A stretch of 64,000 nucleotides of DNA from Goodfellowiella coeruleoviolacea (GCF_024171785.1 NZ_JAMTCK010000012.1:124001-188000); one strand, 5' to 3'; shown: positions 36,157-49,475, numbered from the stretch's first letter. Program-made: numbers and translations. Notes: generated by a model from the letters alone, not told the origin.

Positions 36157-36360
36157 TCAGAGGAACCGGACCGAGAGGGCCTGCGGCCCCTTGCGGCCTT
36201 CACCGATCTCGAACTCCACCGGCTGGTTGTCCGGAATTCCCTGGAAGCCGTAGCCCTGGATCTCGGAGTGGTGCACGAAGAGGTCAGCTCCACCGCCCGA
36301 AGGGGTGATGAAACCGAATCCCCTGCTACCACTGAACCACTTGACCGTTCCCTGAGTCAT
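36157..36360 (-). CDS. cold-shock domain protein
   Basis: 67-residue CspA-type single-strand nucleic-acid chaperone. [16 protein letters not shown] contains RNP1 (GFGFI) and LFVHHSEI contains RNP2. AAGGAG lies 8 nt upstream of the ATG. The gene starts inside the 3' end of the upstream 105-residue frame (35-nt overlap on the same strand), which suggests cotranscription. Confidence 0.95.
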   Translation of the reverse strand: MTQGTVKWFSGSRGFGFITPSGGGADLFVHHSEIQGYGFQGIPDNQPVEFEIGEGRKGPQALSVRFL

Positions 36361-36643
36361 CGACGTGCTCCTTCGGTTGACCGGACGCGCCTGGCGCGTC
36401 CCGGTGCGAGTGGTTCGTGTGCTGCTCCCGCCCTGCGCGGACACGCGCGGCGTGTGCTGGAGCGGCGTTTGGTCCTCGGTCGGACAGCCCCAACATGGAC
36501 AACAGCTCCCGGCAGTCGTCCACGCCCAGCGAGTGGTCCGCCACCGTGCGGGCGGCCTGGAACCGTTGGGCGGCCACCGACCTGTCGGTGGCGGTCCGCG
36601 CCTCGGTGAAGTCGGCCATGGCACCGCGTCCGGTTCGGGTCAT
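36326..36643 (-). CDS. hypothetical protein upstream of csp
   Basis: 105 residues. The N-terminal half [20 protein letters not shown] and the [17 protein letters not shown] helix resemble small actinomycete proteins with a DDCRxLLxMLGL motif whose role is unknown. GGAGG lies 5 nt before the ATG at 36643. The C-terminal half is polar and overlaps the cold-shock gene. Confidence 0.55.
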   Translation of the reverse strand: MTRTGRGAMADFTEARTATDRSVAAQRFQAARTVADHSLGVDDCRELLSMLGLSDRGPNAAPAHAARVRAGREQHTNHSHRDAPGASGQPKEHVDDSGNGQVVQW

Positions 36644-37300
36644 AACGACCTCCGCTCCGCTGTGGACGAATCCTGCTGCGTGGATCGGTCGGAGGCGTCC
36701 GCCGCATCGGCGGGCGAGATCGACTTGAGGTGTGTGGGGGCTCGGGCGATCACGGGCAGTCGTGGTGCGAACTGGTGATCCGGCGGCAAGCCGGTGCTCC
36801 CGTCTCCGGCCGGAAAACCACCGGACCGGGCTGGATCGGAGAACCGCGACGGCCGGATGCCGGCAACTGGTACCCCAACCCTGCCGACTGTACCGCAGCG
36901 GAGGCGGACACGGGCGGTACGTCGGCAGAATTCGTCCGACCCAGCTCTCGGCCGCACACCGGCCAGCCTGATCAGCCTGACCGGCCTGTCAAGCCTGACC
37001 GGGCTGCCCGGCCTCGCCGACCTGGCCGTGGTCCGGTCGGTGCGCCGACAGCTACCTGTCCGCGGACGCGCTCCCGGCCTGCTCGCTGGTCCGGGGCGCC
37101 GGCCTGGCGACCCCGGCGTTCCGAGTGGAGGTCGAGCGCCGGCGGCGGCCCGAGGCGACCACCCGCGGCCGGCCGTGCCGACACGTCCACTATGGATGGA
37201 TGTGGCTGGAGCTGCTCCAGCTCGTCCACTGTGGAATCCCGTGCCGGACCGGGAAAATCGAGGGTGGCCCGGCGGGCGGTGGTGCGGGAGGCTGGACGGC
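36644..37300. other. gap without recognisable gene
   Basis: About 650 bases between the csp-linked gene and the aldo/keto reductase gene. It contains short GACCGGCCTG-like iterations near 36966-37005 and, at 37225-37235, the palindrome TCCACTGTGGA that recurs within genes elsewhere in the window. No supported coding frame or RNA gene. Confidence 0.45.
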
Positions 37301-38293
37301 ATGGAGTACACCCATCTCGGCCGTTCCGGCCTGTCCGTGTCCCGGTTGTGCCTGGGCACCATGAACTTCGGACCGGAAACCTCCGAAGCGGACAGTCACG
37401 CGATCATGGATCGGGCCCTGGACCACGGGATCAACTTCTTCGACACGGCCAACGTCTACGGCGGGCAGCTCGGACCGGGCGCCACCGAGCAGATCATCGG
37501 GCGCTGGTTCGCCACCGGCGGCGGCCGCCGGGAGCGGACCGTGCTGGCCACCAAGGTCTACGGCAACATGGGCGACTGGCCCAACGAGCGGTACCTGTCC
37601 GCGTTGAGCATCCGGCGGGCCTGTGACGCCTCGCTGAAGCGGCTGGGCACCGACCACATCGACCTCTACCAGATGCACCACGTGGACCGGGCCACACCGT
37701 GGGAGGAGATCTGGGAGGCGTTCCACGTCCTGCGCCAGCAGGGCAAGGTGCTCTACTTCGGCTCGTCCAACTTCGCCGGCTGGCACCTGGCGCAGGCGCA
37801 GGAGGCCGCGCGCACCCGGCACTTCCTCGGCCTGGTCAGCGAGCAGTCCTTCTACAACCTGCTGAACCGGTGGATCGAACTGGAGGTGCTGCCCGCCGCC
37901 CGCCACTACGGCATCGGCGTGATCCCGTGGTCGCCGCTGGACGGCGGCGTGCTCGGCGGGGTGCTGCGCAAGCAGCGCGAGGGCGGCGCGTCCCGGGGCG
38001 TTGGTGAGCGCTCGACCCGGACGCTCGCCAAGCACGGGCAGGCGATCGAGAGCTTCGAGAAGCTGAGCGCCGACCTCGGCGAGGACCCGGCCAACGTGGC
38101 GCTGGCCTGGCTGCTGCACCAGGAGGGGGTGACCGCGCCGATCATCGGGCCACGCACGGCAGCGCAGCTGGACAACGCGCTGCGGGCCGTTGAGCTGGAA
38201 CTGGACGCGGCCACCCTGGCCACGCTGGACGAGCTGTTCCCGCCGCCGGCACCCAACGGGGCCAAGCCGGCCCCGGAGGCGTACGCCTGGTGA
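37301..38293 (+). CDS. aldo/keto reductase
   Basis: 330-residue NADPH-dependent reductase of the AKR superfamily (YhdN/potassium-channel-beta-like). Catalytic tetrad visible: Asp and Tyr in FFDTANVYGG, Lys in TKVYG, His in YQMHHVD. Cofactor loop near IIGPRTAAQLDNAL. Typical TIM-barrel length. ATG 37301 with GGAGG about 9 nt upstream. It appears monocistronic. Substrate unknown. Confidence 0.93.
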   Translation: MEYTHLGRSGLSVSRLCLGTMNFGPETSEADSHAIMDRALDHGINFFDTANVYGGQLGPGATEQIIGRWFATGGGRRERTVLATKVYGNMGDWPNERYLSALSIRRACDASLKRLGTDHIDLYQMHHVDRATPWEEIWEAFHVLRQQGKVLYFGSSNFAGWHLAQAQEAARTRHFLGLVSEQSFYNLLNRWIELEVLPAARHYGIGVIPWSPLDGGVLGGVLRKQREGGASRGVGERSTRTLAKHGQAIESFEKLSADLGEDPANVALAWLLHQEGVTAPIIGPRTAAQLDNALRAVELELDAATLATLDELFPPPAPNGAKPAPEAYAW

Positions 38294-38369
38294 GGCGGGT
38301 GGCCGCCGGCCCGGTCACCGCGGGCTGACCGGCGAACGGGCCTGGGGGCCGCACTGGCGGCCACCCAGG

Positions 38370-38552
38370 TCAGTCGTCCAGGTCGTCCTCGTCGTCGCGG
38401 GCGAGGTAGGTCGCCAGCCGCTCGATGGCGTTCTCGAAGTCGGGGTTGTCGTCGACGAAGTTGCGCATCTTCTCGGCCAGCCACGCGAAGCTGACCTCTT
38501 CGTCGCCCCTGCGCTCCTCAAGCTCCTCGATGCCCCGGTCGGTGAAGTACAC
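38370..38552 (-). CDS. DUF6104 family protein
   Basis: 60-residue acidic protein. VYFTDRGIEELEERRGDEEV and FAWLAEKMRNFVDDNPDFENAIERLATYLARDDED match the conserved actinobacterial DUF6104, function unknown. GTG start at 38552 after AGGAGGA. It lies downstream of kgd beyond the kgd terminator; synteny with kgd is common in actinobacteria as far as I recall. Confidence 0.88.
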   Translation of the reverse strand: MYFTDRGIEELEERRGDEEVSFAWLAEKMRNFVDDNPDFENAIERLATYLARDDEDDLDD

Positions 38553-38601
38553 GCTGTCCTCCTGGCTGTGCCACAGACACGGCAGCCCGTGCCACAAAAG
38601 C

Positions 38602-38640
38602 TACCGAGCCGCCGACCTGGGTCAGGTCGGCGGCTCGGTA
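38602..38640 (-). terminator. kgd intrinsic terminator
   Basis: Perfect 17-bp stem (38602-38618 with 38624-38640), 5-nt loop, followed on the minus strand by GCTTTTGTG. It lies 37 nt after the kgd stop codon. One of the clearest Rho-independent terminators in the window. Confidence 0.92.
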
Positions 38641-38677
38641 AGGGTAAGCCAGGAGGGTCAGCTCATCCGCAGGGTGC

Positions 38678-42496
<3,819 letters not shown>

Positions 42497-42793
42497 GGCT
42501 GCCGCTCGCCTCTATCCATCTCGCTCTTGGTATTGACACACTCGTCTCTCAGGCTAGTCCCCTGAGAGGGGCACTTCACACGCAGTGGAACACCCGCAAC
42601 GAGGGCTCGATCACAGGATCGATCCGGAAGCGTCCGACCAGCGTGCAAGCCTGGTCACGCGCGGTGAACGCGTGCGTCAGGGCAACTGCTGCTGGTCCGT
42701 GGTCGTCCCCAGGAAGTCGCGATCGGGATGCGGTTGTTCGGTGCCCGAGCGCTCGTCCACGAAGGCCGTGGACTCGCTGCTCACCCCTGGATG
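42497..42793. other. kgd upstream region with two hairpins
   Basis: 297 bases. CTCTCAGG (42546-42553) pairs with CCTGAGAG (42561-42568); GTCCAC (42755-42760) pairs with GTGGAC (42768-42773). The first lies about 50 nt upstream of the kgd start and could be in its leader or mark the end of the ABC transcript; the second lies 20 nt after the ABC stop. Confidence 0.45.
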
Positions 42794-45700
42794 TTAAGCC
42801 GCCACGCTGCCGTCCGGTGACCCGTATCGCCAAAGGGTCGCGTACATGCCGCCAGCGGCCAGCAGCTCGGCGTGAGCACCCTGTTCCACCACGCGGCCAC
42901 GGTCGAGCACCACGATCCGGTCCGCTTTGGCGGCTGTGGCCAACCGGTGGGCGACAACGAACGTGGTGCGCTGACCGGCGAGCCGATCACTGGCCGCCAG
43001 CACCGCGCTCTCCGTGGCCGGGTCCAGCGCGGCTGTGGCCTCGTCCAGCAGCAGCAGGTCGGGGTCGACCAGCTCGGCCCTGGCCAGCGCGACCAGCTGG
43101 CGCTGCCCGGCGGACAGGCCCTGCCCGCGCTCGCCCACCTGCTGGCGGAACGCGGCCGGCAGCGCGGCCACCACGGGCAGCGCGCCCACCGCGCGCACGG
43201 CCCGCTCCACCTCGGCCGGGCTCGCCTCGGGCCGGCCGTAGCGCACGTTGTCGGCGAGGTCGCCGCCGAACAGGTGGGCCTCCTGCGGCACCACGCCCAG
43301 CCGGCGCCGGAACGCGCCCAGGTCGTAGTCGCGCACGTCGACGCCGTCCACCAGCACCTGGCCCTCGGTGGCGTCGTAGAACCGGGCGATCAGCTTGACC
43401 AGGGTGGACTTGCCGGCCCCGGTCGGGCCGACCAGCGCGACCGTCTCACCCGGGTTCACCCGCAGCGACACCCCGGACAGCGCCGGCTCGGTGGTGTCGG
43501 CGTAGCGGAAGCTGACCTCGCGCAGCTCCACGGCGCCGCGCAGCCGGCCGGGCACCGGCACCGGGTCGGCGGCCGGCGGCACCGAGGTGGGGGTGCGCAG
43601 CAGGTCGCCGATGCGGCGCAGGCCCACCCTGGCCTGCTGGTAGCCGTCGAACACCCCGGACAGCTGCTGCACCGGCGCGAAGAACAGGCCGAGGTAGAGC
43701 ACGAAGGCCAGCAGCACGCCCGGGGTGAGCGTGCCGGCCGCCACCCGGTAGGCGCCCACCGCCAGCACCGCGGCCTGGGCCAGCCCGGACAGCAGCGCCA
43801 CGAACGGGAAGTAGGTGGCGATGTAGCGCTGCGCGCGCAGCCGGGAGCGCCGGTAGGCGTCGCTGCGCTCGGCGAACGCCCTGGCCGAGTGCTGCTCGCG
43901 GGTGTAGGCCTGGGCCACCCGCAGGCCGGAGACGTTCTCCTGCAGGTCGGCGTTGACCGCGCTGACCCGCTCCCTGGCCTCGGCGTAGGCCGCGGACGAC
44001 AGCCGCTGGAAGATCACCGTGGCCACCGCGACGATCGGCAGCACGGCCAGCGCCACCAGCGCCAGGGTGAGATCGGTCACCAGCAGCGCGGTGGTGATGC
44101 CGAGCACGGTCAGCAGGCTGACCACGGCGGTGACCAGGCCGGTCTGCAGGAAGGTGGACAGCGCGTCCACGTCCGTGGTCATCCTGGTCATGATCCGGCC
44201 GGCCAGTTCGCGCTCGTAGTAGTCCAGGCCGAGCCGCTGCAGGTGGGCGTAGCTGCGCACGCGCAGCAGGTAGAGCAGGCGCTCGCCGACCCGCGCGGTG
44301 AGCACCGACCCGGCGGCCGTGCTCAGCCAGTTCACCACGACCAGCCCCAGCCCGAGACCGGTGAGCAGCCACAGCGTCCCCGGCCGGTGGGCGAGCACGC
44401 CCTGGTCCACGCCGTGCCGGAGCAGCGTGGGCAGCCCCATCGAGGCCAGCGCGTCCACCACGACCAGCAGGCCGACCACGAGCATGGCCCAGCGCACCGG
44501 CCGCAGCAGCCGGCGCAGCCGGAAACCGGGGTCGGGCGCGGTCGGGTCCTCACCGGGCAGGTCGGGGGTGTCGGTGGCCGGCGCCAGGGCGCGCACCTGG
44601 GCCAGCAGCTCCGGTGTGGCGGGCAGGCCACCGATCAGCGCGGCCGACCCGCCACCACCCGACCGGGACCGCGGTCCACCGCCCCCGGCCGGCGCGGCCA
44701 CCCGGGCCGAACCGGCCGCCTCGTCCCGGTCCTCCTCGGCCGGCTCCGGCCACAGGCTCGGGGTGATCCCGTCCGGGCCGGGCACCAGGTCGGCACGGGC
44801 CCGCTGGCCGGTGGCGTCGATGCCCTCACCCGGGCCGGCCAGCAGCTCCCGGTACAGCGCGCAGCGCTCGGTCAGCTCCTCGTGGGTGCCCACGTCCACC
44901 AGCCGGCCGGCGTCGAGCACCGCGATCCGGTCGGCCAGGGCCAGGCTGGACCGCCGGTGCGCGATCAACAGGGTGGTGCGCTGCGCGGTCACCGCGCGCA
45001 GGGTCTGGTGGATGGCCGACTCGGTGGCCGTGTCCACCGCGGAGGTGGCGTCGTCGAGCACGAGCACGCGCGGGTCGGACAGCAACGCCCTGGCCAGGGC
45101 GATGCGCTGGCGCTGGCCGCCGGACAGGGTGAGGCCGCGTTCGCCGACCACCGTGTCGTAGCCGTCGGGCAGCGCCTGGACGAACTCGTGCGCCTCGGCC
45201 GCCCTGGCCGCGGCGATGACCTCGGCGTCGGTGGCGTCGGGCCGGCCGTAGGCGATGTTCGCCCGGACCGAGTCGGAGAACAGGAACGCCTCCTCGAACA
45301 CCACGCCCACCGCCGAGCGCAGCGAGGACAGCCGGAGCTGGCGCACGTCCACGCCCCGGCCGGGCGGCCCGAGCGTGATCGACCCGGTGTGCACGTCGTA
45401 GAAGCGGGGCAGCAGCAGCGACACCGTGGACTTGCCCGAGCCGGCCGTGCCGACCAGGGCCAGGGTCTCGCCAGGCGCCACGCGCAGGGACACCTCGCGC
45501 AGCACCGGCTCGCTGCGGGTGTAGCCGAAACCGACCCCGGACAGGGTGATCTCGACCGGGCCGGCGGGCAGGTCCACCGCGTCGGGCCGGTCCACCACGT
45601 CCGGCTGCGAGTCGATCAGCTCGTGGACCCGTTCCACCCCGGCCCTGGCCAGCTGGGCGTTGACCAGCAGGCCGGCCAGCAGCCGGGCCGGCCCGACCAG

Positions 45701-46642
45701 GTTGGCCACGTAGCTGACGAACGCCAGGAAGGTGCCCAGGGTGACCTGGCCGTTGAGCGCCAGCCAGCCGCCGAGGGCGAGCACGGCCACCTGGCCGATG
45801 GCCGGGGCCGTGGTCAGCGTGGCCGAGGGGGTCGCGGTGAGCCGGGCCGCCCGCATCCGCTCGGCGAACAGCGCCCGCGCCCTGACCTCCAGCCGGCTGA
45901 CCTCGCGGGCCTCCTGGCCGAAGCCCTTGACCACCCGGACGCCGGTGACCGTCTCCTCGACCTGCTGGGCCACGTCGGCCGCGCGCTGCTGGGCCGACCA
46001 GGTGGCCGGGAACAGCAGCCGCCGGCTGCGCACCGCCACCACGGCCACGGCCGGGGCGACCACCAGCGCGACCAGGGTGAGCAGCGGCGACAGCCAGAGC
46101 ATCGCGCCCAGCGCGGCCAGCGCGAACATCACGTTGCCGGCCGCGTACGGCACCATCGACAGCAGCGACTGGACCAGTTGCAGGTCGGTGATGGAACGGG
46201 AGACCACCTGCCCGGTGCGCAGCACGTCCTGCTTGCCGCCGTCCAGCCGCTGCACCGCGCCGAACACGGCCTGCCGCAGGTCGTGCTGGACGTCCAGGGC
46301 CAGCCGGCCGCCCAGGTAGCGGCGCAGGAACGCGGAGCCGAAGGTGAGCAGCTCCATGCCGACCAGCGCGGCCACCAGGACCGCCAGCCGGTCGGTGTGG
46401 CCGGCCACGGCGTCGTCCACGGCCACCCGCACCAGCAGCGGCCCGGCCGCCTGCAGCCCGACCCCGAACACGGCGGCCACCATGGACAGCAGCACCAGGC
46501 GCGGGTGCCGCCAGCACGCCGCGGCCAGCCGGCGGATCCAGCCCCTGGTGGCGCTGGTGCGGGCCGGGTGCGGCGCGGGCGCGGTAGCCGTGGTCAGGTC
46601 GGTTTCGGACACGGCACCAAGGTTAGGCTCGGTGCCCGACAC
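42794..46642 (-). CDS. single-chain double ABC exporter (two TMD-NBD units)
   Basis: 1282 residues: membrane domain 1 (about 30-330), nucleotide-binding domain 1 (360-600), a polar linker (600-690), membrane domain 2 (720-1020), nucleotide-binding domain 2 (1045-1280). NBD1 has GTAGSGKST, LSGGQRQR and LDDATSAVD, with Asp instead of the catalytic Glu. NBD2 has GPTGAGKST, LSAGQRQL and LDEATAALD. The asymmetry matches heterodimeric type-IV exporters with one degenerate ATP site, here fused. Substrates of such pumps include drugs, lipids or siderophores; none is evident. Confidence 0.92.
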   Translation of the reverse strand: MSGTEPNLGAVSETDLTTATAPAPHPARTSATRGWIRRLAAACWRHPRLVLLSMVAAVFGVGLQAAGPLLVRVAVDDAVAGHTDRLAVLVAALVGMELLTFGSAFLRRYLGGRLALDVQHDLRQAVFGAVQRLDGGKQDVLRTGQVVSRSITDLQLVQSLLSMVPYAAGNVMFALAALGAMLWLSPLLTLVALVVAPAVAVVAVRSRRLLFPATWSAQQRAADVAQQVEETVTGVRVVKGFGQEAREVSRLEVRARALFAERMRAARLTATPSATLTTAPAIGQVAVLALGGWLALNGQVTLGTFLAFVSYVANLVGPARLLAGLLVNAQLARAGVERVHELIDSQPDVVDRPDAVDLPAGPVEITLSGVGFGYTRSEPVLREVSLRVAPGETLALVGTAGSGKSTVSLLLPRFYDVHTGSITLGPPGRGVDVRQLRLSSLRSAVGVVFEEAFLFSDSVRANIAYGRPDATDAEVIAAARAAEAHEFVQALPDGYDTVVGERGLTLSGGQRQRIALARALLSDPRVLVLDDATSAVDTATESAIHQTLRAVTAQRTTLLIAHRRSSLALADRIAVLDAGRLVDVGTHEELTERCALYRELLAGPGEGIDATGQRARADLVPGPDGITPSLWPEPAEEDRDEAAGSARVAAPAGGGGPRSRSGGGGSAALIGGLPATPELLAQVRALAPATDTPDLPGEDPTAPDPGFRLRRLLRPVRWAMLVVGLLVVVDALASMGLPTLLRHGVDQGVLAHRPGTLWLLTGLGLGLVVVNWLSTAAGSVLTARVGERLLYLLRVRSYAHLQRLGLDYYERELAGRIMTRMTTDVDALSTFLQTGLVTAVVSLLTVLGITTALLVTDLTLALVALAVLPIVAVATVIFQRLSSAAYAEARERVSAVNADLQENVSGLRVAQAYTREQHSARAFAERSDAYRRSRLRAQRYIATYFPFVALLSGLAQAAVLAVGAYRVAAGTLTPGVLLAFVLYLGLFFAPVQQLSGVFDGYQQARVGLRRIGDLLRTPTSVPPAADPVPVPGRLRGAVELREVSFRYADTTEPALSGVSLRVNPGETVALVGPTGAGKSTLVKLIARFYDATEGQVLVDGVDVRDYDLGAFRRRLGVVPQEAHLFGGDLADNVRYGRPEASPAEVERAVRAVGALPVVAALPAAFRQQVGERGQGLSAGQRQLVALARAELVDPDLLLLDEATAALDPATESAVLAASDRLAGQRTTFVVAHRLATAAKADRIVVLDRGRVVEQGAHAELLAAGGMYATLWRYGSPDGSVAA

Positions 46643-46730
46643 AGCCGGGCCGGTGCGCGCGGTGTCCGCTGCCAGCCGAACTACTCCGCGTCACCGCAGT
46701 TCCCGTTCCGGTGTCACCCGAACAAGCGGC

Positions 46731-46772
46731 CGGCCCCCACGGTTGGTGGTGTCACCACCCGTGGGGGCCGGT
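46731..46772 (-). terminator. terminator of ABC-2 operon
   Basis: 13-bp perfect stem (46731-46743 with 46760-46772) whose 16-nt loop can pair further (GGTGG/CCACC). It lies 32 nt after the permease stop on the minus strand, separating that operon from the double ABC exporter. Confidence 0.8.
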
Positions 46773-46804
46773 CAGAGTGCGAAATCAGGCGATTCGGGAC
46801 TCGA

Positions 46805-47680
46805 TCAGGTGATGTCCTTGCGCTGGATCACGGCCCAGCCGCCGAAGAACGCCAGCAGCGTCCAGCCGAGGAACACCAGGCCGCTGGCCCACCAGTCCAG
46901 CGCGCCGGTGCCGGCGCCCGCGATCACCCGGACCGCGTACTCCATCTCGCTGGTCACCGTGCCGGTGGCGTTTTCGAGGAACACGCTCGCCGCGATCGAC
47001 CCGGTCAGCCCGCTGGCCGAGCCGTTGGGCAGGAAGCCGCCGATGTAGGGCATGTACGTGGACAGCCACAGCACCAGCAGGTTCTCGGCGAGCAGCATGT
47101 AGAGCGTCAGCAGCAGGGTGGTGCCGACCGTGCTGCCCAGCAGGGCGCCGACGCCCACACCGAACATGGTGACCAGGATGCTGGCGATCAGGCCGGTCCC
47201 GGCGATGCCCAGCCAGCCGCCGGCGTCGGGCAGCCCGGCGGAGTCCGTGGTCAGAGCCACGCCCAGGCTGGACACCGCCACGATGATCAGGCCGTAGATC
47301 GCGCCCCACGCCACGTAGACCACCATCTTGGCGGTCAGCGCGGAGACCTTGTTGGGCGCGGTCAGGAAGGTGACGGTGAGCGTGCGCCGGTTGATCTCAC
47401 CGGCGATGGCCAGGCCACCGAAGATCATCGGGAAGATCGTGCCCACGTTGATCGCCCTGGCGAGGGCGAACGCGGACAGCGTCCAGGAACCCGGGTCGAA
47501 GCCGAACAGCTCCGACAGCTCGTCCAGGTCGTCGCTGGAGACGAAGTCCAGGAAGCTCTGCCCGGCCGCGCCGAAGGCCAGCGCCAGGACGAAGGACAGC
47601 AGGACCGTGGGAATGAGCAGACCCCACCACAGCCCGGTGGTCAGCGTCTTGCGGAACTCCGACTTGATCAAGTTGCCCAT
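46805..47680 (-). CDS. ABC-2 type transporter permease
   Basis: 291 residues with six hydrophobic spans: LLIPTVLLSFVLALAFG near the N-terminus, then IFPMIFGGLAIAGEINRRTLTVTFLTAP (the ABC-2 RxxxT-type loop), MVVYVAWGAIYGLIIVAVSSLGVAL and others. It begins at the last base of the ATPase stop codon (TGATG), giving a two-gene operon. A family role in export of antibiotics or of cell-envelope components is common; no substrate is indicated. Confidence 0.9.
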   Translation of the reverse strand: MGNLIKSEFRKTLTTGLWWGLLIPTVLLSFVLALAFGAAGQSFLDFVSSDDLDELSELFGFDPGSWTLSAFALARAINVGTIFPMIFGGLAIAGEINRRTLTVTFLTAPNKVSALTAKMVVYVAWGAIYGLIIVAVSSLGVALTTDSAGLPDAGGWLGIAGTGLIASILVTMFGVGVGALLGSTVGTTLLLTLYMLLAENLLVLWLSTYMPYIGGFLPNGSASGLTGSIAASVFLENATGTVTSEMEYAVRVIAGAGTGALDWWASGLVFLGWTLLAFFGGWAVIQRKDIT

Positions 47681-48822
47681 CAGGCGTTACCCCCGAACCC
47701 GCCCTGGCCCGGCTGCTGGTAGCCCTGCGGCGGGTACTGCTGCTGTTGTTGCGGTGGTTGTTGCTGGTAGCCGGGCTGCTGGTAGCCCTGCTGCGGGTAG
47801 CCCTGCGGTGGCTGCTGCTGGTACTGCTGCGGCATCGGCCCACTGGGCGGACCCTGGTAGCCGCCGGTCGGCGGACCACCCTGGTAGCCGGTGTTGCCGT
47901 ACGGGCTCGGGGCGCCCGTGTACTGGCCGCTGGTCAGCTGGAAGAACAGCCGCTCCAGGTCGACCTGCTCCTCCTGGATGCCGTACACGGACACGCTGGC
48001 CTTGAGGGCGACGTCGGCGACCTGCTTGGCGTCCATGCCGGCCACGGCCAGCCGGCCGTCCGGCAGCTGTTCGACCTGGTGCACGCCGGCCTCGTTGAGC
48101 GCCCTGACCAGCGTCGCCGGGTCGGACGGCTGCACCAGCACCCGGCTCTGCTGGGACCGGCGCAGCGTCTCCAGCGGGCCGTAGTACATGGTCTGGCCCC
48201 GGCTGACGATCACCACCTGGTCCACGGTCTGCTCGACCTCGGCCAGCAGGTGGCTGGAGATCAGCACGGTCCGGCCGGCGCGGGCGAAGGACTGCAGGAA
48301 GGACCGCAGCCACGCGATGCCCTCCGGGTCCAGCCCGTTGGCCGGCTCGTCCAGCACCAGCACCTGGGGGTCGCCGAGCAGCGCGGTGGCCAGGGCCAGC
48401 CGCTGCTTCATGCCCAGCGAGAACCCGCCGGCCCTGCGGTTGGCGGCCTCGTACAGCCCGACCAGCTGGAGCACCTCCTGCGCCCGCTGGTCGGGCACGC
48501 CGATGGCCGCCGCGTAGACCTTGAGGTGGTTCAGGGCGGTGCGCTTGGGGTGGAAGCCCTGGGCCTCCAGCACCGCACCGACCACCCGGCCCGGATTGCC
48601 GAGCTTGTCGAACGGGCGCCCGTTGATGGTCGCCGTGCCCGAGGTCGGATTGACCAGGCCGAGCAGCATCCGAAGGGTGGTGGTCTTGCCCGCTCCGTTC
48701 GGTCCGAGGAACCCGGTCACCGACCCCGGTTCCACGGTGAAGCTGAGATTCTGCACCGCGGTGACCGGACCGAACTGCTTGGTCAGTCCCTGCACCACGA
48801 TGCGGCCACTGCCGTCGTGCAC
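47680..48822 (-). CDS. ABC transporter ATPase with Gln/Pro/Tyr/Gly-rich tail
   Basis: 380 residues from the GTG at 48822, chosen for GGGAGGAAGT upstream and the immediate IVVQGLTKQFG start. Walker A GPNGAGKTT, signature FSLGMKQRLALATALL, Walker B VLVLDEPANGLD, SSHLLAEVEQ. A DrrA-like C-terminal part runs to about residue 300, then about 80 residues of Gln/Pro/Gly/Tyr repeats (QQGYQQPG-like) form a prion-like disordered tail, unusual for an ATPase. Works with the next permease. Confidence 0.9.
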   Translation of the reverse strand: MHDGSGRIVVQGLTKQFGPVTAVQNLSFTVEPGSVTGFLGPNGAGKTTTLRMLLGLVNPTSGTATINGRPFDKLGNPGRVVGAVLEAQGFHPKRTALNHLKVYAAAIGVPDQRAQEVLQLVGLYEAANRRAGGFSLGMKQRLALATALLGDPQVLVLDEPANGLDPEGIAWLRSFLQSFARAGRTVLISSHLLAEVEQTVDQVVIVSRGQTMYYGPLETLRRSQQSRVLVQPSDPATLVRALNEAGVHQVEQLPDGRLAVAGMDAKQVADVALKASVSVYGIQEEQVDLERLFFQLTSGQYTGAPSPYGNTGYQGGPPTGGYQGPPSGPMPQQYQQQPPQGYPQQGYQQPGYQQQPPQQQQQYPPQGYQQPGQGGFGGNA

Positions 48823-49070
48823 ACTTCCTCCCGGTTGACGGCCTGCACTGGCTGGCGTCGTGTGGGCGATCCTGGGCGCGGGTAGGTGAGCGCCTCGGTG
48901 ATTCACCGCGTTCGAGATCGCTTTGTGACCCACGGGCCCAACTCGTCACCGTCCGGCACGGTGTTGAACGCTCACGGTCACCTGGCGACCCTGCCAGGGC
49001 GCCATCCTGCCTCATCTGGGGGGATCAACCGGAACCGAGGGAAGCTACGCAACCCTGCGTGTCCGGTCGA

Positions 49071-49475
49071 TCACGAATCGCTGTCCTGCTGCCGGTCGGC
49101 TGGTGGCCGCGCCCGGCCGAACCGCCGGGACGCGCGGTCGAGCAGGGCGCGCAGCACGCGCGGGGGGCGCGGCGCGAGCGGTGAGCGCGGTGGGCGTCGC
49201 CCGGTCCGGGGCGGGATGGCCTCGCCGATCAGGTGCTGGTGTGCCATCAGCCACACCTGGCAGGGCCAGCGCCGGTTGCGCAGCCAGCCGGGGCAGGCCC
49301 GGCAGCGGCCGTCCGGCGCGGGCTGGTGCACGGTGAGCAGCAGCCGCCAGCCCTCGGCGAGGCGGTGCAGTTCCACCCTGGCCAGCGGCAGCAGGGCGTC
49401 GGCCGCGCCGTGCTCGGCGACCTCGTCGAGCAGGGCCAGGCGGCGGAGCACCGCCTCGCGCAGTGATGCGTGCAC
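49071..49475 (-). CDS. hypothetical protein with CxxC-like motif
   Basis: 134 residues from GTG 49475. The conserved-looking part [47 protein letters not shown] is followed by [35 protein letters not shown] with a CxxC plus another Cys, resembling a small family of unannotated actinomycete proteins. The C-terminus is Arg/Pro-rich. Possible zinc or redox site; function unknown. Confidence 0.75.
   Translation of the reverse strand: MHASLREAVLRRLALLDEVAEHGAADALLPLARVELHRLAEGWRLLLTVHQPAPDGRCRACPGWLRNRRWPCQVWLMAHQHLIGEAIPPRTGRRPPRSPLAPRPPRVLRALLDRASRRFGRARPPADRQQDSDS

Noticed and set aside
36960-37010. Leucine-rich-repeat-like SLISLTGLSSLTGLPGL in an open frame
   Set aside because: Results from short DNA iterations of CCTGACCGG; the frame merges into the aldo/keto reductase and its upstream part lacks coding character.
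42533-42560. TTGACA box on the plus strand upstream of kgd
   Set aside because: No acceptable -10 box at 16-18 bp and no plus-strand gene downstream.
42872-47722. 1616-codon open frame on the plus strand across the ABC genes
   Set aside because: Antisense shadow of two genes and the gap between them; a real gene would not follow the boundaries of codon bias of the minus-strand genes.
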